Source: Curvibacter soli (GTDB taxonomy: Bacteria; Pseudomonadota; Gammaproteobacteria; Burkholderiales; Burkholderiaceae_C). Taken from it: DNA of 64,000 nucleotides. Below, one piece after another: positions 1-7,663 of this stretch (within the stretch, counting starts at the first letter, position 1; each line of letters opens with the position of its first letter). The stretch is from positions 1 to 64,000 of the forward strand of contig NZ_JARGEN010000017.1 of the NCBI RefSeq assembly GCF_029211125.1. Reading direction: 5' to 3'. The notes beneath the pieces are model-generated. The model did no database searches. It was not told the origin of the DNA and saw only the letters and a list, made by a program, of their open reading frames with translations. The translations under genes were made by a program, and so were the position numbers.

Positions 1-63
1 CCGTCACAGCCCCGAAAATCCCGATTTATCGCGCCTCCCTCTCTTCATTTATCTCACTCCCGT
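1..63. other. sequence beyond the truncated polymerase end
   Basis: No reading frame continues the polymerase here in any frame. The sequence is AT-richer than the neighbouring gene and may be the edge of an inserted or rearranged segment lying outside the window; this cannot be decided from 63 bases. Confidence 0.3.
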
Positions 64-849
64 TCAGTAGGCGCCCTCGGGGTTGCGCTGCGCGGGCGGC
101 AGCACGTGCGAGTGGCCCAGCGACTGCTGCTTTGCGGTGCGCACCGCCATCCATTGGCCGCGCATCTGGTCGTACATCTCGCTGCCGGCCACGCCGCCCC
201 AGGCGGTGCGCAGCAGGTCGCGCGGCGCGGCATAGAACTGCGCCATGGTGGCGATGCCGCAGCGCGCGAGCCGCGCCTGCATGCCGGGGCCGATGCCGGT
301 GATGGCGGCCAGCGGCAGGTGCAGCAGCGCGGCGGGCAGGTCGCGCTGCTCCAGCACCACCAGGCCGTCGGGCTTTTGCATGTCGGAGGCCAGCTTGGCC
401 AGCAGCGTGTTGGGCGCGATGCCGATGGAGGTGCGCAGGCATTCGCCCAATTCGCCGCAGATCGACTGCTTGATGCGCCTGGCGATCTCCAGCGCCTTGG
501 CGCGCTGGCGCCAGGAGCCGGTCAGCTCGCATTCCATCTCGTCGATGGAGCGCACCTGCCGCACGGGCGCCACGCGCTCCACGGCGGCCAGCGCGCGCTG
601 GTGGTAGTCCACGTACACCTCGGGGCGCGACTGCACGAACACGATGCCGGGACACAGGCGCCGCGCCTCGGCCACGTTGGTGCCGGTGCGCACGCCAAAG
701 GCGCGGGCCTCGTAGCTGGCGGCGATGCAGCAGGTGCTGTCGGTCATGAGCTGCACCACGCCCACGGGCCTGCCGCGCAGGCGCGGGTCGGCCTGCTGCT
801 CCACCGAGGCGAAGTAGGCGTTGAAGTCGATGAACAGGCTGCGCAGCAT
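64..849 (-). CDS. Y-family DNA polymerase (UmuC/DinB-like), C-terminally truncated
   Basis: This is a translesion polymerase-type protein of 261 residues. The palm motifs are present: FIDFNAYFASVE near the N-terminus with Asp8, and SIDEME with Asp103-Glu104, which together would bind the two catalytic metal ions. SIGIAPNTLLAK and the helix-hairpin-helix GIGPGMQARL follow. The frame stops right after NPEGAY, where relatives continue for roughly another 130 residues forming the little-finger DNA-binding domain, so the gene is probably broken or naturally shortened. The start was set at MLRSLFIDF, which has a GAGGAA ribosome site directly upstream; longer in-frame starts lack one. A LexA-type box lies about 25 bp upstream. 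The closest named family could also be the 'ImpB/MucB/SamB' group; the exact subfamily is not certain. Confidence 0.85.
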   Translation of the reverse strand: MLRSLFIDFNAYFASVEQQADPRLRGRPVGVVQLMTDSTCCIAASYEARAFGVRTGTNVAEARRLCPGIVFVQSRPEVYVDYHQRALAAVERVAPVRQVRSIDEMECELTGSWRQRAKALEIARRIKQSICGELGECLRTSIGIAPNTLLAKLASDMQKPDGLVVLEQRDLPAALLHLPLAAITGIGPGMQARLARCGIATMAQFYAAPRDLLRTAWGGVAGSEMYDQMRGQWMAVRTAKQQSLGHSHVLPPAQRNPEGAY

Positions 850-874
850 GGCTTTCCTCGGAATCTGTCGATGA

Positions 875-890
875 CTGTAATTAAAAACAG
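875..890. promoter_or_regulatory. LexA (SOS) box
   Basis: The sequence CTGT-aattaaaa-ACAG matches the proteobacterial LexA consensus CTGT-N8-ACAG exactly, with an AT-only spacer and flanking A and TA as in the longer consensus. It lies 25 bp upstream of the polymerase start codon, so it would cover that promoter. It also sits about 80 bp upstream of the small divergent secreted-protein gene. Damage-inducible control is inferred from family knowledge. Confidence 0.85.
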
Positions 891-973
891 TATCATGCGC
901 ACTGTCCACCGCCATTTCCGGCGTCGGGCATGGGGTGAAGCCGAAAGGCAATCTCGACAGGGGGCTGGGGCCG

Positions 974-1198
974 ATGCGACCGATGACGAAGAAACTGGCA
1001 GCGGCCGTGCTGCTGCTCATGGTGACCGGCCAGGCCGCGCTGGTCTGGGCCGAGCCCGCGCCGTGGTACCGCTGGCGTAGCCGCGTGAGCGGGGCCGTGG
1101 TGTGTGCGCAGGCCTCGCCCGGCGAAGGTTGGGTGCGCGGCGGCGGGCCGTTCCGCGACGCGCGCTGCGCGAAGCTGGTTCGGCCACCGGGCCAGTGA
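974..1198 (+). CDS. small secreted or membrane-anchored hypothetical protein
   Basis: This is a 74-residue protein, or 71 if the second ATG at 983 is used. It opens with Lys-Lys and a hydrophobic stretch LAAAVLLLMVTGQAALVWA that ends in a plausible signal peptidase site, followed by a short mature part with two cysteines (VVCAQAS and DARCAK). That pattern suggests export to the periplasm with one possible disulfide. I do not recognise the family. It is divergent from the polymerase gene and only 45 bp ahead of the phosphatase gene, with which it may be cotranscribed. Confidence 0.55.
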   Translation: MRPMTKKLAAAVLLLMVTGQAALVWAEPAPWYRWRSRVSGAVVCAQASPGEGWVRGGGPFRDARCAKLVRPPGQ

Positions 1199-1243
1199 GC
1201 GGCGCACGTGCATTGCGCTTGGCAGCGCTACCATAATGGAGCC

Positions 1244-1945
1244 ATGACTGAACTCATCCTCGTGCGCCACGGCGAAACCGACTGGAACCGCGAACTGCGC
1301 TTCCAGGGGCACATGGACGTGCCGCTCAACGCCGCGGGGCTGGAGCAGGCCCGCCGCGTGGCCGAGCGGCTGGCGGGCGAGGCGGCGCACCACCTAGCCT
1401 GCAGCGACCTGCTGCGTGCGCGCCAGACCGCCGAGCCGCTGGTGCGGCAGTTGTGGCCCGGGCTGCGGCTCGATATGGTGGCCAACGCGGCGCTGCGCGA
1501 GCAGCACTTCGGCATGATGGAGGGCCTGCGGTGGCAGGACATCGAGCGCGATCACCCCGAGGCATGGGCGCATTGGCGCACGTTCGGCGCCGACAGCGGC
1601 ATGCCCGGCGGCGAGACGCGGCGCGAGTTCCATGCGCGCGTGATGGCCGCACTGCGTGCGCTGGCGGCGGCGCACGCGGGCCGCACGCTCGTCGTCGTCA
1701 CGCACGGCGGCGTGCTCGACATGGTGTGGCGCACCGCGCGCGGCACGGGGCTCGATGGGCCGCGCCAGAGCGAGATTCCCAACGCCGGCATCAACCGCGT
1801 GCGCCTCGCGGGCGAGGCGGTGGAGATCCTGCAATGGGCCGATACGCGCCACCTCGCCGGCATGCCCGCGCAGCCCGTGTACGACCAGCGCGCGGTGGTG
1901 GCCCAGGCATCGGCCACGCCCTCGCGCCTGGATTCTCTGGCGTGA
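1244..1945 (+). CDS. histidine phosphatase family protein (phosphoglycerate mutase-like)
   Basis: This is a 233-residue branch-1 histidine phosphatase. The LVRHGETDWN motif carries the phospho-acceptor His9 with Arg8; Arg60, Glu86 and the second catalytic His154 (VVVTHGGVLD) complete the phosphate pocket. The start is the ATG after GGAGCC, which places the RHG motif at the usual distance from the N-terminus. Substrate cannot be read from sequence: relatives include cofactor-dependent phosphoglycerate mutases and broad phosphatases (GpmB/CobC-like). The length and motif spacing fit GpmB-like enzymes best. Confidence 0.9.
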   Translation: MTELILVRHGETDWNRELRFQGHMDVPLNAAGLEQARRVAERLAGEAAHHLACSDLLRARQTAEPLVRQLWPGLRLDMVANAALREQHFGMMEGLRWQDIERDHPEAWAHWRTFGADSGMPGGETRREFHARVMAALRALAAAHAGRTLVVVTHGGVLDMVWRTARGTGLDGPRQSEIPNAGINRVRLAGEAVEILQWADTRHLAGMPAQPVYDQRAVVAQASATPSRLDSLA

Positions 1946-2153
1946 TCCGCAGATGAGCTGCATGGATGGGGCATCAGGCACTCGCGCAGAGGGAAGGCAG
2001 GCGGTACCAGCACCGTAACCATGGTCTGGGAGATGCCGGTGAAACCCCGGCCCGGCAAAGAGCCGCGCAGTCCATTACACTGCCTTTCGCCGCAGGGTGC
2101 GGCTGCGTGCCGGCGCAACACCGGTCGCAAGAAGAATGATAGGAAAAACTTCC
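1946..2153 (+). other. leader region upstream of pagL
   Basis: 208 bp without a gene. It contains several short GC-rich inverted segments (for example gccggtgaaaccccggcccggc) but no sequence that matches a riboswitch consensus I know. The pagL promoter presumably lies here. Confidence 0.3.
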
Positions 2154-2687
2154 ATGGAGATTCAGCATACCGGGCGGTCCGCCATGCGCGGCCTCCGTAC
2201 CCTTGCTGCTGCGGGTGTTCTGCTGGCTTGTGGCGCGTCGCAGGCGCAGGAACTGGGCCTTTTGGTGGGTAATTATCATGGCAACCACCGGGTGACCCTG
2301 CTCTATACGGCAGCGGTGCCGTGGTACAGCAGCGAACTCGCGGGGCATACATTCGAGGTGGTGCCCGAGGCGGGCGTTTCGCGTTATTCCGCCTCGCAGG
2401 GCCCGGACCGCGTGCTCTACCAAGTGCATGCCACGCCCACGCTGCGCTATTGGCTCGGCGACCTGTATCTTGAAGGCGGCATAGGCGTGTCGCTGCTCGA
2501 CGGCACCCGCCTGAATGAGCGAAGACTGTCCACGGCGTTCCTGTTTTCCGACCATCTCGGCCTGGGGTACAGGGTCTCGCCCAAGGTGCGTGTCGGCTAC
2601 CGCTTCACCCATGTGTCCAACGCCAGCATCAAGCAGCCCAACATGGGCATCGACATGCAGCAGTTGTTCGTTAGCGTGGCGTTCTGA
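2154..2687 (+). CDS. pagL: lipid A 3-O-deacylase PagL (acyloxyacyl hydrolase family)
   Basis: This is a 177-residue outer-membrane beta-barrel enzyme that removes the 3-O-linked acyl chain from lipid A. A signal peptide (RGLRTLAAAGVLLACGASQAQ) is followed by alternating hydrophobic strands and a C-terminal aromatic residue, VSVAF, typical of barrel assembly signals. The family signature HVSNASIKQPN is at residues 153-163 and supplies catalytic His153 and Ser155. Position 167, 14 residues after His, is Asp; the P. aeruginosa enzyme has Glu at the corresponding spacing as far as I recall. The start was taken at MEIQHT behind AGGA; a second ATG at 2184 would also leave a complete signal peptide. 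It stands alone, not in an obvious operon. Confidence 0.85.
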   Translation: MEIQHTGRSAMRGLRTLAAAGVLLACGASQAQELGLLVGNYHGNHRVTLLYTAAVPWYSSELAGHTFEVVPEAGVSRYSASQGPDRVLYQVHATPTLRYWLGDLYLEGGIGVSLLDGTRLNERRLSTAFLFSDHLGLGYRVSPKVRVGYRFTHVSNASIKQPNMGIDMQQLFVSVAF

Positions 2688-2696
2688 CGAATGCTA

Positions 2697-2750
2697 TTTA
2701 TTTGATAGCTGTAAGTGTAGGTAAATCCTGCGCTGGAGGCCATTTTTATC
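2697..2750. repeat. Comamonadaceae-type intergenic hairpin repeat, degenerate
   Basis: The stretch gatagctgtaagtgtagg...tgcgctggaggccattttt resembles other intergenic copies in this window (25343-25367, 39224-39262, 41650-41690). The dyad is weakened here. Such copies often sit at gene ends and may serve as transcription terminators. Confidence 0.5.
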
Positions 2751-2901
2751 TCAGGCGCCGGCCACGGTGCGGGAGCGGCAGAACCAGTGGCAGGTGTGCT
2801 GCATCAGCATCAGTTCGGCCAGCACGATGAAGGCGCGTTCCTTGGGCGGCAGGCGCGCCGCCCCGGAGGGTGCGCATGTCGAAGGTGGCGGAGGCGGTCA
2901 T
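2751..2901 (-). pseudogene. possible frameshifted small gene (about 49 residues)
   Basis: The minus strand begins MTASATFDMRTL after an ATG that overlaps a preceding stop. After one extra base it continues in another frame as LPPKERAFIVLAEL...CRSRTVAGA and a stop. The second part has a well-formed amphipathic helix and a CHWFC segment. The two frames join with a single-base insertion, so this looks like either a recently broken small gene or a chance open frame. The remaining intergenic sequence up to the ferredoxin shows nothing recognisable. Confidence 0.3.
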
Positions 2902-3008
2902 CGGGTCGGCTCCATGAGGGCATGGCGGGGGAAGGGAGGCAGGATTCCGCTGCGGCAGCGCCGCATTATCCTGGCACGGTGCAAGGGGGATGGGACGGCG
3001 CGGGATAA

Positions 3009-3323
<315 letters not shown>

Positions 3324-3425
3324 GGCCGGAGAAGTACCGGGGCGCGCCGCCACATCGGCTGGTACGTCTTTGCTCATGACCGCCCGCTGCCACGCAGCGG
3401 GCTCAGGCGGGCTGCGCGGCCATGG

Positions 3426-3668
3426 ATCATCCTGGAAACAGCAGTTGACCGCTTTGCATCCCTTGCCAGGCCGCATGAAATCAAGCGTTGACGGCTTCGA
3501 TGCGTTCACCTCATGGGTGAGAACGCTATGCACCTGCCAGCACCGCGCTCGGGGCGCCATGTGGCGTTGCTCCTCCTTGCGGGCAGTAGCCCGCCGCGTC
3601 GTCTCGCCTTGCCTGGCACCCCGATCACGGCACCGGCGGGCGCATCCAACTGCCGTTTCCAGGATCAT
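3426..3668. mobile_element. MITE-like element, long form, copy A, with 5-bp target duplication ATCAT
   Basis: The body (3431-3663, 233 bp) starts CCTGGAAACAGCAGTTG and ends CAACTGCCGTTTCCAGG, a near-perfect inverted repeat. Immediately outside both ends is ATCAT (3426-3430 and 3664-3668). The first 110 bp match copies at 22229, 42698 and 59060. The remainder (AGCACCGCGCTCGGGGCGCC onwards, including a gcgggc-agta-gcccgc hairpin) is shared only with the copy at 59060. It encodes no transposase. The right-hand duplication contains the pth stop codon. No other gene is present between 3324 and 3664. Confidence 0.8.
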
Positions 3669-4300
3669 CCGCGGGTGGTGTCCTGGCCTTGCGGCGCCTC
3701 GGCGGGGCGGGGCGGCTTGGGGCGCGGAGGCTTGCTCGTGTGCACGAGCAGCATGGCCTTGTCCATGTCGCCCGCGAGGAAGGCAGGTACGGCCTTGAGC
3801 GTGCGCTCTATTGTCTCGTCGATGGCGCGGCGGTGGTCGGGCGAGGGTTTCTTGAGCACCCAGTGGATTACCTCGCTCTTCACGCCGGGGTGGCCGATGC
3901 CGATGCGCAGGCGCCAGTAGTCGGGCGTGCCGAGCTGGGCCTGGATGTCGCGCAGACCATTGTGCCCTGCGTGGCTGCCGCCCTTCTTGAGTTTGGCCTG
4001 ACCGGGCACCACGTCGAGCTCGTCGTGCGCGACGAGGATTTCGTCGGGCGCGATCTTGAAGAAGCGCCCCAGTGCCGCCACCGATTTACCCGAGAGGTTC
4101 ATGAAGGTCTGCGGCTCCAGCAGCCAGACGGTTTGGCCCTGCACGCTGGTACGCGCCACGAGGCCGTGGTAGCCGCGATCCGGCACGAGCGATACCTTGA
4201 GCTCGCGCGCCAGCGCGTCGATCCACCAGAAGCCTGCGTTGTGGCGCGTGCCCTCGTACTCGGAGCCCGGGTTGCCGAGGCCGACGAACAGTTTGATCAT
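3665..4300 (-). CDS. pth: peptidyl-tRNA hydrolase
   Basis: This 211-residue cytoplasmic enzyme releases peptides from prematurely dropped peptidyl-tRNA. The GLGNPG motif with Asn10, catalytic His20 (GTRHNAGF), Asn68 (TFMNLSG) and Asp93 (VAHDELDV) all match the E. coli numbering, and [13 protein letters not shown] is intact. The C-terminal tail after residue 185 is rich in Pro and Arg ([13 protein letters not shown]) and is longer than in E. coli (194 residues). The stop codon lies inside the target duplication of the adjacent mobile element, so the last codons may have been reshaped by that insertion. It is downstream of rplY on the same strand. Confidence 0.98.
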   Translation of the reverse strand: MIKLFVGLGNPGSEYEGTRHNAGFWWIDALARELKVSLVPDRGYHGLVARTSVQGQTVWLLEPQTFMNLSGKSVAALGRFFKIAPDEILVAHDELDVVPGQAKLKKGGSHAGHNGLRDIQAQLGTPDYWRLRIGIGHPGVKSEVIHWVLKKPSPDHRRAIDETIERTLKAVPAFLAGDMDKAMLLVHTSKPPRPKPPRPAEAPQGQDTTRG

Positions 4301-4328
4301 GCTGCGATTATCGAGGCCTGAAAGCAGA

Positions 4329-4351
4329 ACGGCCCGCGCAAGGCGGGCCGT
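4329..4351 (-). terminator. hairpin between rplY and pth
   Basis: ACGGCCCGC and GCGGGCCGT form a perfect 9-bp stem with a five-base loop. There is no T-run behind it on the minus strand, so it may be a weak terminator or an mRNA-processing or stability hairpin that lowers pth expression relative to rplY. Confidence 0.45.
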
Positions 4352-4379
4352 GGATGCGATGGCGCTTTTCAGCGGACCA

Positions 4380-5021
4380 TTACTTCTTGGCAGCCGGCGC
4401 TGCGCCGGCTGCCGCGGCTGGCGCAGCAGCGGCTTCGGCGGCCGTCGGCTCTTCGGTGCCTACCGTCGGCAGCGTGGCGTTCACCAGCACCGGGTTGGCG
4501 TCATGGCCATGCAGGCGCACGGTCACGCCCTTGGGCAACTGGACGTCACTCAGGTGCAGCGTGCCCTTCTTGAGGCTGCTCAAGTCCACCGCGATGAACT
4601 CGGGCAGATCGGCAGGCAGGCACGACACTTCGAGTTCGGTGACGATGTGGCTGACGAGGCACTTGTCGTCCTTGACGGCGGGCGAATTCTCTTCGCCGCT
4701 GTAGTGCAGCGGCACCTTCATGTGCAGCTTGGTCTTGGCGTCCACGCGCTGGAAGTCAACATGCAGCACGAACTGCTTGAACGGATGGTATTGCACGTCG
4801 CGCAGCAGCACCTTGGTCGCATTGCCGGCCAGTTCCATGTCGAGCACGCTGGAATGGAACGCTTCCTTCTTCAGCGCGTGCCACAGCGCGTTGTGGTCCA
4901 GCTCGATGAGCTGGGGCTCCCCGGTGCCACCGTAGACGATGCCGGGCGTCTTGCCCGAGTTGCGCAGACGGCGGCTCGCACCCGTACCTTGCTTGGCGCG
5001 CTCAAAAGCGACGAATTTCAT
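4380..5021 (-). CDS. rplY: 50S ribosomal protein bL25 (CTC/TL5 form)
   Basis: This 213-residue protein binds 5S rRNA. The N-terminal half is the L25 fold ([20 protein letters not shown], then VYGG and the [10 protein letters not shown] region) and the second half is the beta-rich TL5/CTC domain (residues about 95-190), ending in an Ala-rich low-complexity tail. The start was placed at the ATG behind GAGGAG; an upstream in-frame TTG directly before it is not needed. It follows prs on the same strand, an arrangement typical of betaproteobacteria, with a terminator-like hairpin between them. Confidence 0.98.
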   Translation of the reverse strand: MKFVAFERAKQGTGASRRLRNSGKTPGIVYGGTGEPQLIELDHNALWHALKKEAFHSSVLDMELAGNATKVLLRDVQYHPFKQFVLHVDFQRVDAKTKLHMKVPLHYSGEENSPAVKDDKCLVSHIVTELEVSCLPADLPEFIAVDLSSLKKGTLHLSDVQLPKGVTVRLHGHDANPVLVNATLPTVGTEEPTAAEAAAAPAAAAGAAPAAKK

Positions 5022-5055
5022 CAAAGACTCCTCATGAAGCCGACCGCGACCAGTG

Positions 5056-5096
5056 CGGCTCCGGTTGCAAAAAGGCTCCGGGGAAACCGGAGCCGC
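5056..5096 (-). terminator. hairpin with T-run between prs and rplY; possible attenuator
   Basis: GGCTCCGG and CCGGAGCC (5074-5081 with 5087-5094) pair around a 5-base loop and are followed on the minus strand by TTTTT (5069-5073), the layout of an intrinsic terminator after prs. A further segment at 5056-5065 (gcggctccgg) can pair instead with 5087-5096, giving a competing 10-bp stem without the T-run. Another hairpin (GCCCGGC/GCCGGGC, 5102-5125) precedes it. The competing stems suggest attenuation between prs and rplY. Confidence 0.55.
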
Positions 5097-5138
5097 TGTA
5101 AGCCCGGCAGCATCTGCAGCCGGGCGAATTTCTTTGGC

Positions 5139-6113
5139 TCAGAACAGGTTGACCTGGTCGGAGAACAGGCTCATCACCGAATCGCCCTTGGCGATGCGCT
5201 GGATGGTTTCGGCAAACAGCGGCGCCACCGTAAGCTGGCGGATCTTCGGGCAGGCCTTGGCCGCGTCGCTGAGCGGGATGGTGTTGGTGACCACCACTTC
5301 GTCGAGCGCGGGGCCCTGGGCGATGCGCTCGATGGCGGGGCCCGAGAAGATCGGGTGCGTGCAGTAGGCGTAGACGTTCTTGGCACCGCGCTCTTTCAGC
5401 ACCTCGGCGGCCTTCACGAGCGTGCCGGCGGTGTCGATCATGTCGTCCATGACGACGCAGTTGCGGCCGTCGATGTCGCCGATCACATGCATGACTTCGC
5501 TCACGTTGGCCTTGGGGCGACGCTTGTCGATGATGGCCAGGTCGGTGTCGAGTTGCTTGGCCAGTGCGCGCGCGCGCACCACGCCGCCCACGTCGGGCGA
5601 AACCACGATCAGGTTGTCGTAGTTTTTCTGGCGCAGGTCGCCCAGCAGCACGGGCGAGGCGTAGATGTTGTCCACCGGGATGTCGAAGAAGCCCTGAATC
5701 TGGTCGGCATGCAGGTCCATGGTCAGCACGCGCGCCACGCCCACGGTCTGCAGCAGGTTGGCCACCACCTTGGCCGAGATCGGCACGCGCGTGGAGCGCG
5801 GGCGGCGGTCCTGGCGCGCATAGCCGAAGTAGGGGATCACGGCGCTGATGCGCTCTGCCGACGCGCGCTTGAGCGCATCGACCATGACCAGCAGTTCCAT
5901 GAGGTTGTCATTGGTTGGCGCGCAGGTGGACTGCACGACGAACACGTCGCGGGCGCGCACGTTCTGCTTGATCTCGACGGTGACTTCACCGTCGGAGAAG
6001 CGACCGACATCTGCCGCGCCCAGCGAAATGCCGAGGTGGGCGGCAATTTCGGCGGCCATGCCAGGATTGGCATTGCCGGTGAAGACCATGAAATCGGGGT
6101 GATGAGCCTGCAT
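5139..6113 (-). CDS. prs: ribose-phosphate diphosphokinase (PRPP synthetase)
   Basis: This 324-residue class I enzyme transfers diphosphate from ATP to ribose 5-phosphate, making PRPP for purines, pyrimidines, His, Trp and NAD. The flexible catalytic loop [10 protein letters not shown], the PRPP-binding signature [12 protein letters not shown] and the ATP-site region RDVFVVQS are intact. The start is [14 protein letters not shown], 45 bp after the tRNA-Gln gene; a longer frame would run back into the tRNA. It is probably transcribed with tRNA-Gln and ispE. Confidence 0.98.
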   Translation of the reverse strand: MQAHHPDFMVFTGNANPGMAAEIAAHLGISLGAADVGRFSDGEVTVEIKQNVRARDVFVVQSTCAPTNDNLMELLVMVDALKRASAERISAVIPYFGYARQDRRPRSTRVPISAKVVANLLQTVGVARVLTMDLHADQIQGFFDIPVDNIYASPVLLGDLRQKNYDNLIVVSPDVGGVVRARALAKQLDTDLAIIDKRRPKANVSEVMHVIGDIDGRNCVVMDDMIDTAGTLVKAAEVLKERGAKNVYAYCTHPIFSGPAIERIAQGPALDEVVVTNTIPLSDAAKACPKIRQLTVAPLFAETIQRIAKGDSVMSLFSDQVNLF

Positions 6114-6160
6114 GAGAGCACCAGCGAGCTGAAAGAATTGCCTGTACGCTGCAACGTATT

Positions 6161-6237
6161 TGGCAGGGGAGGAAGGACTCGAACCCTCGCATGCCGGAAT
6201 CAAAATCCGGTGCCTTGACCAACTTGGCGACTCCCCT
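6161..6237 (-). tRNA. tRNA-Gln(TTG)
   Basis: A 77-nt cloverleaf on the minus strand: acceptor AGGGGAG pairs with CTCCCCT, discriminator G and an encoded CCA (6161-6163). The anticodon stem CCGGA/TCCGG surrounds the loop TTTTGAT, giving anticodon TTG (6201-6203). The T arm contains GGTTCGAGTCC. It lies between ispE and prs and is probably processed from a shared transcript. Confidence 0.97.
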
Positions 6238-6257
6238 ACACGGGTTGGCGCTGAAAA

Positions 6258-7130
6258 TCAGACGCCCACCGATGACTTGTCGCTGGGTGCCCAGCCCACC
6301 AGGGGATGGACATCCAAATTACTGCACTGCCTGACCTGCCAGCCCGAAGGCGCGTCGGACAGATCGATATCGTGCGCCATTCGCGCAAACACTGCACTTC
6401 CGGAGCCCGTCATGCGGGGCTGCAAGCCTTTCGCGGCAAGCCATCCAAGGGCCTGCGTCACGTCGGAGCACAGCATCTGCGCAACAGGCTGGAGGTCGTT
6501 GTGGCCAAAGCCGTAGTGATCTGCAGCAAAGCCTGCAATTGTAGCAGGCTTTGAATCGCGTTTCAGTGCCGGGTGGGAAAAAATTGACGCGGTTTCCAGG
6601 CCCGCGGCAGGGCGTGCCACCGCGAATCGGGCGGGCGGCGGCGCGCAGGCGCCTTCCAGCGGCGTGATGCGCTCGCCCACGCCTTCGACCCAGGCATTGC
6701 GCCCGCGCAGGAAGAAGGGCACGTCGGCGCCGAGCGCGAGCCCGATGCGTTCCAGTTGTTCCAAACCCAGGTGCAGCCCCCAGAGCCGGTTGAGCGCCAG
6801 CAGGCAGGACGCGGCATCTGAAGAGCCTCCACCCATGCCGGCCTGCGCCGGCACGCGCTTGATGATGCCGATGTGCGCGCCCTGTGCCGTGCCCGTGGCG
6901 GCTTGCAAGGCTCGCGCGGCGCGCGTGGTCAGGTCGTCCGGCGGCAACGCAGGGCCCAGGTCCTCGCGGCTGATGCGTCCATCACTGCGCAACGCGAAGT
7001 GCAGGCTGTCGGCCCAATCGATCAGCATGAATGCCGACTGTAGCTGATGGTAGCCGTCGCTGCGGCGTCCCACGATATGCAGGAAAAGGTTGAGTTTGGC
7101 CGGCGCCGGTACGTCGTAGAGGACCTGCAT
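6258..7130 (-). CDS. ispE: 4-diphosphocytidyl-2-C-methyl-D-erythritol kinase
   Basis: This 290-residue GHMP kinase phosphorylates CDP-methylerythritol in the non-mevalonate isoprenoid pathway. Lys12 (APAKLNLFL) and Asp136 (LGADVPFFL) are the catalytic pair, and the GHMP phosphate-binding loop PAQAGMGGGSSDAA is at residues 94-107. The C-terminal motif MTGSGSAVFA is complete. It follows lolB by 6 bp, the usual lolB-ispE-tRNA-Gln-prs arrangement of proteobacteria. Confidence 0.98.
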   Translation of the reverse strand: MQVLYDVPAPAKLNLFLHIVGRRSDGYHQLQSAFMLIDWADSLHFALRSDGRISREDLGPALPPDDLTTRAARALQAATGTAQGAHIGIIKRVPAQAGMGGGSSDAASCLLALNRLWGLHLGLEQLERIGLALGADVPFFLRGRNAWVEGVGERITPLEGACAPPPARFAVARPAAGLETASIFSHPALKRDSKPATIAGFAADHYGFGHNDLQPVAQMLCSDVTQALGWLAAKGLQPRMTGSGSAVFARMAHDIDLSDAPSGWQVRQCSNLDVHPLVGWAPSDKSSVGV

Positions 7131-7136
7131 GGTCGC

Positions 7137-7655
7137 TCACTGGTCGAGCACAAGGCGCAGTGTTGCGGCGGGCTGCGGCGCGAGGCGCGACGCCACAAGC
7201 CTGCCCTCGCCGGCCTGACGCAAGTCGGCCTGCCAGCCGGCGACGGTGGCAGGCTCGCCCGCGAGCCATTGGAACAGCGCGGCCACGGGGATGGCTGTAC
7301 CGGTCACCTGCTGCAGCAATGCGTCAACCGACGCGAATGCGTGCGTGCCGTGTTCGTCGCGCAAGGTGGCGGTGCTGGCGTCCCAGCGGATTTGTGCGAG
7401 CGTGCTGCCGAGCGGCGTGTACAGGGTCAGTTCGCCCTGTCCGACATCGCCCTGCAGATCGAAGGAGGCGAAGAACGATTGCGGCTCGGGTGATTCGATC
7501 TGCAGCGCGAGCCGACCCGACCAGTGGTTGCTGGCGGCGGACGCGTCTGCATCCGGCTTGCGCGCCGGTGCGGCGCAACCCGCCGCCAGGACGGAAGCTG
7601 CCAGCACGGCCACGGCCAAGCACAGAAAACCGCGCCGCGCGCTTGCTGGCGGCAT
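7137..7655 (-). CDS. lolB: outer-membrane lipoprotein LolB
   Basis: This 172-residue lipoprotein receives lipoproteins from LolA and inserts them into the outer membrane. The signal peptide ends in the lipobox LAAGC with Cys27, followed by Ala, which fits outer-membrane sorting. The mature part carries HWSGRLALQI, FDLQGDVGQGELTLYTPLG and WLAGEP, which are typical LolB beta strands. The start was set at MPPASARRGF, 8 bp past the stop of the TPR gene. It forms a tight operon with ispE downstream. Confidence 0.93.
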   Translation of the reverse strand: MPPASARRGFLCLAVAVLAASVLAAGCAAPARKPDADASAASNHWSGRLALQIESPEPQSFFASFDLQGDVGQGELTLYTPLGSTLAQIRWDASTATLRDEHGTHAFASVDALLQQVTGTAIPVAALFQWLAGEPATVAGWQADLRQAGEGRLVASRLAPQPAATLRLVLDQ

Positions 7656-7663
7656 GCCGCCGG

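Noticed and set aside
1980-2110. Possible riboswitch in front of pagL (gccggtgaaaccccggcc resembles part of a cobalamin element)
   Set aside because: The other conserved boxes of that aptamer are missing and pagL is not a cobalamin-related gene.
4197-6218. A 673-codon open frame antisense to rplY and prs, crossing tRNA-Gln
   Set aside because: It overlaps two certain genes and a tRNA, and its composition is typical of an antisense shadow.
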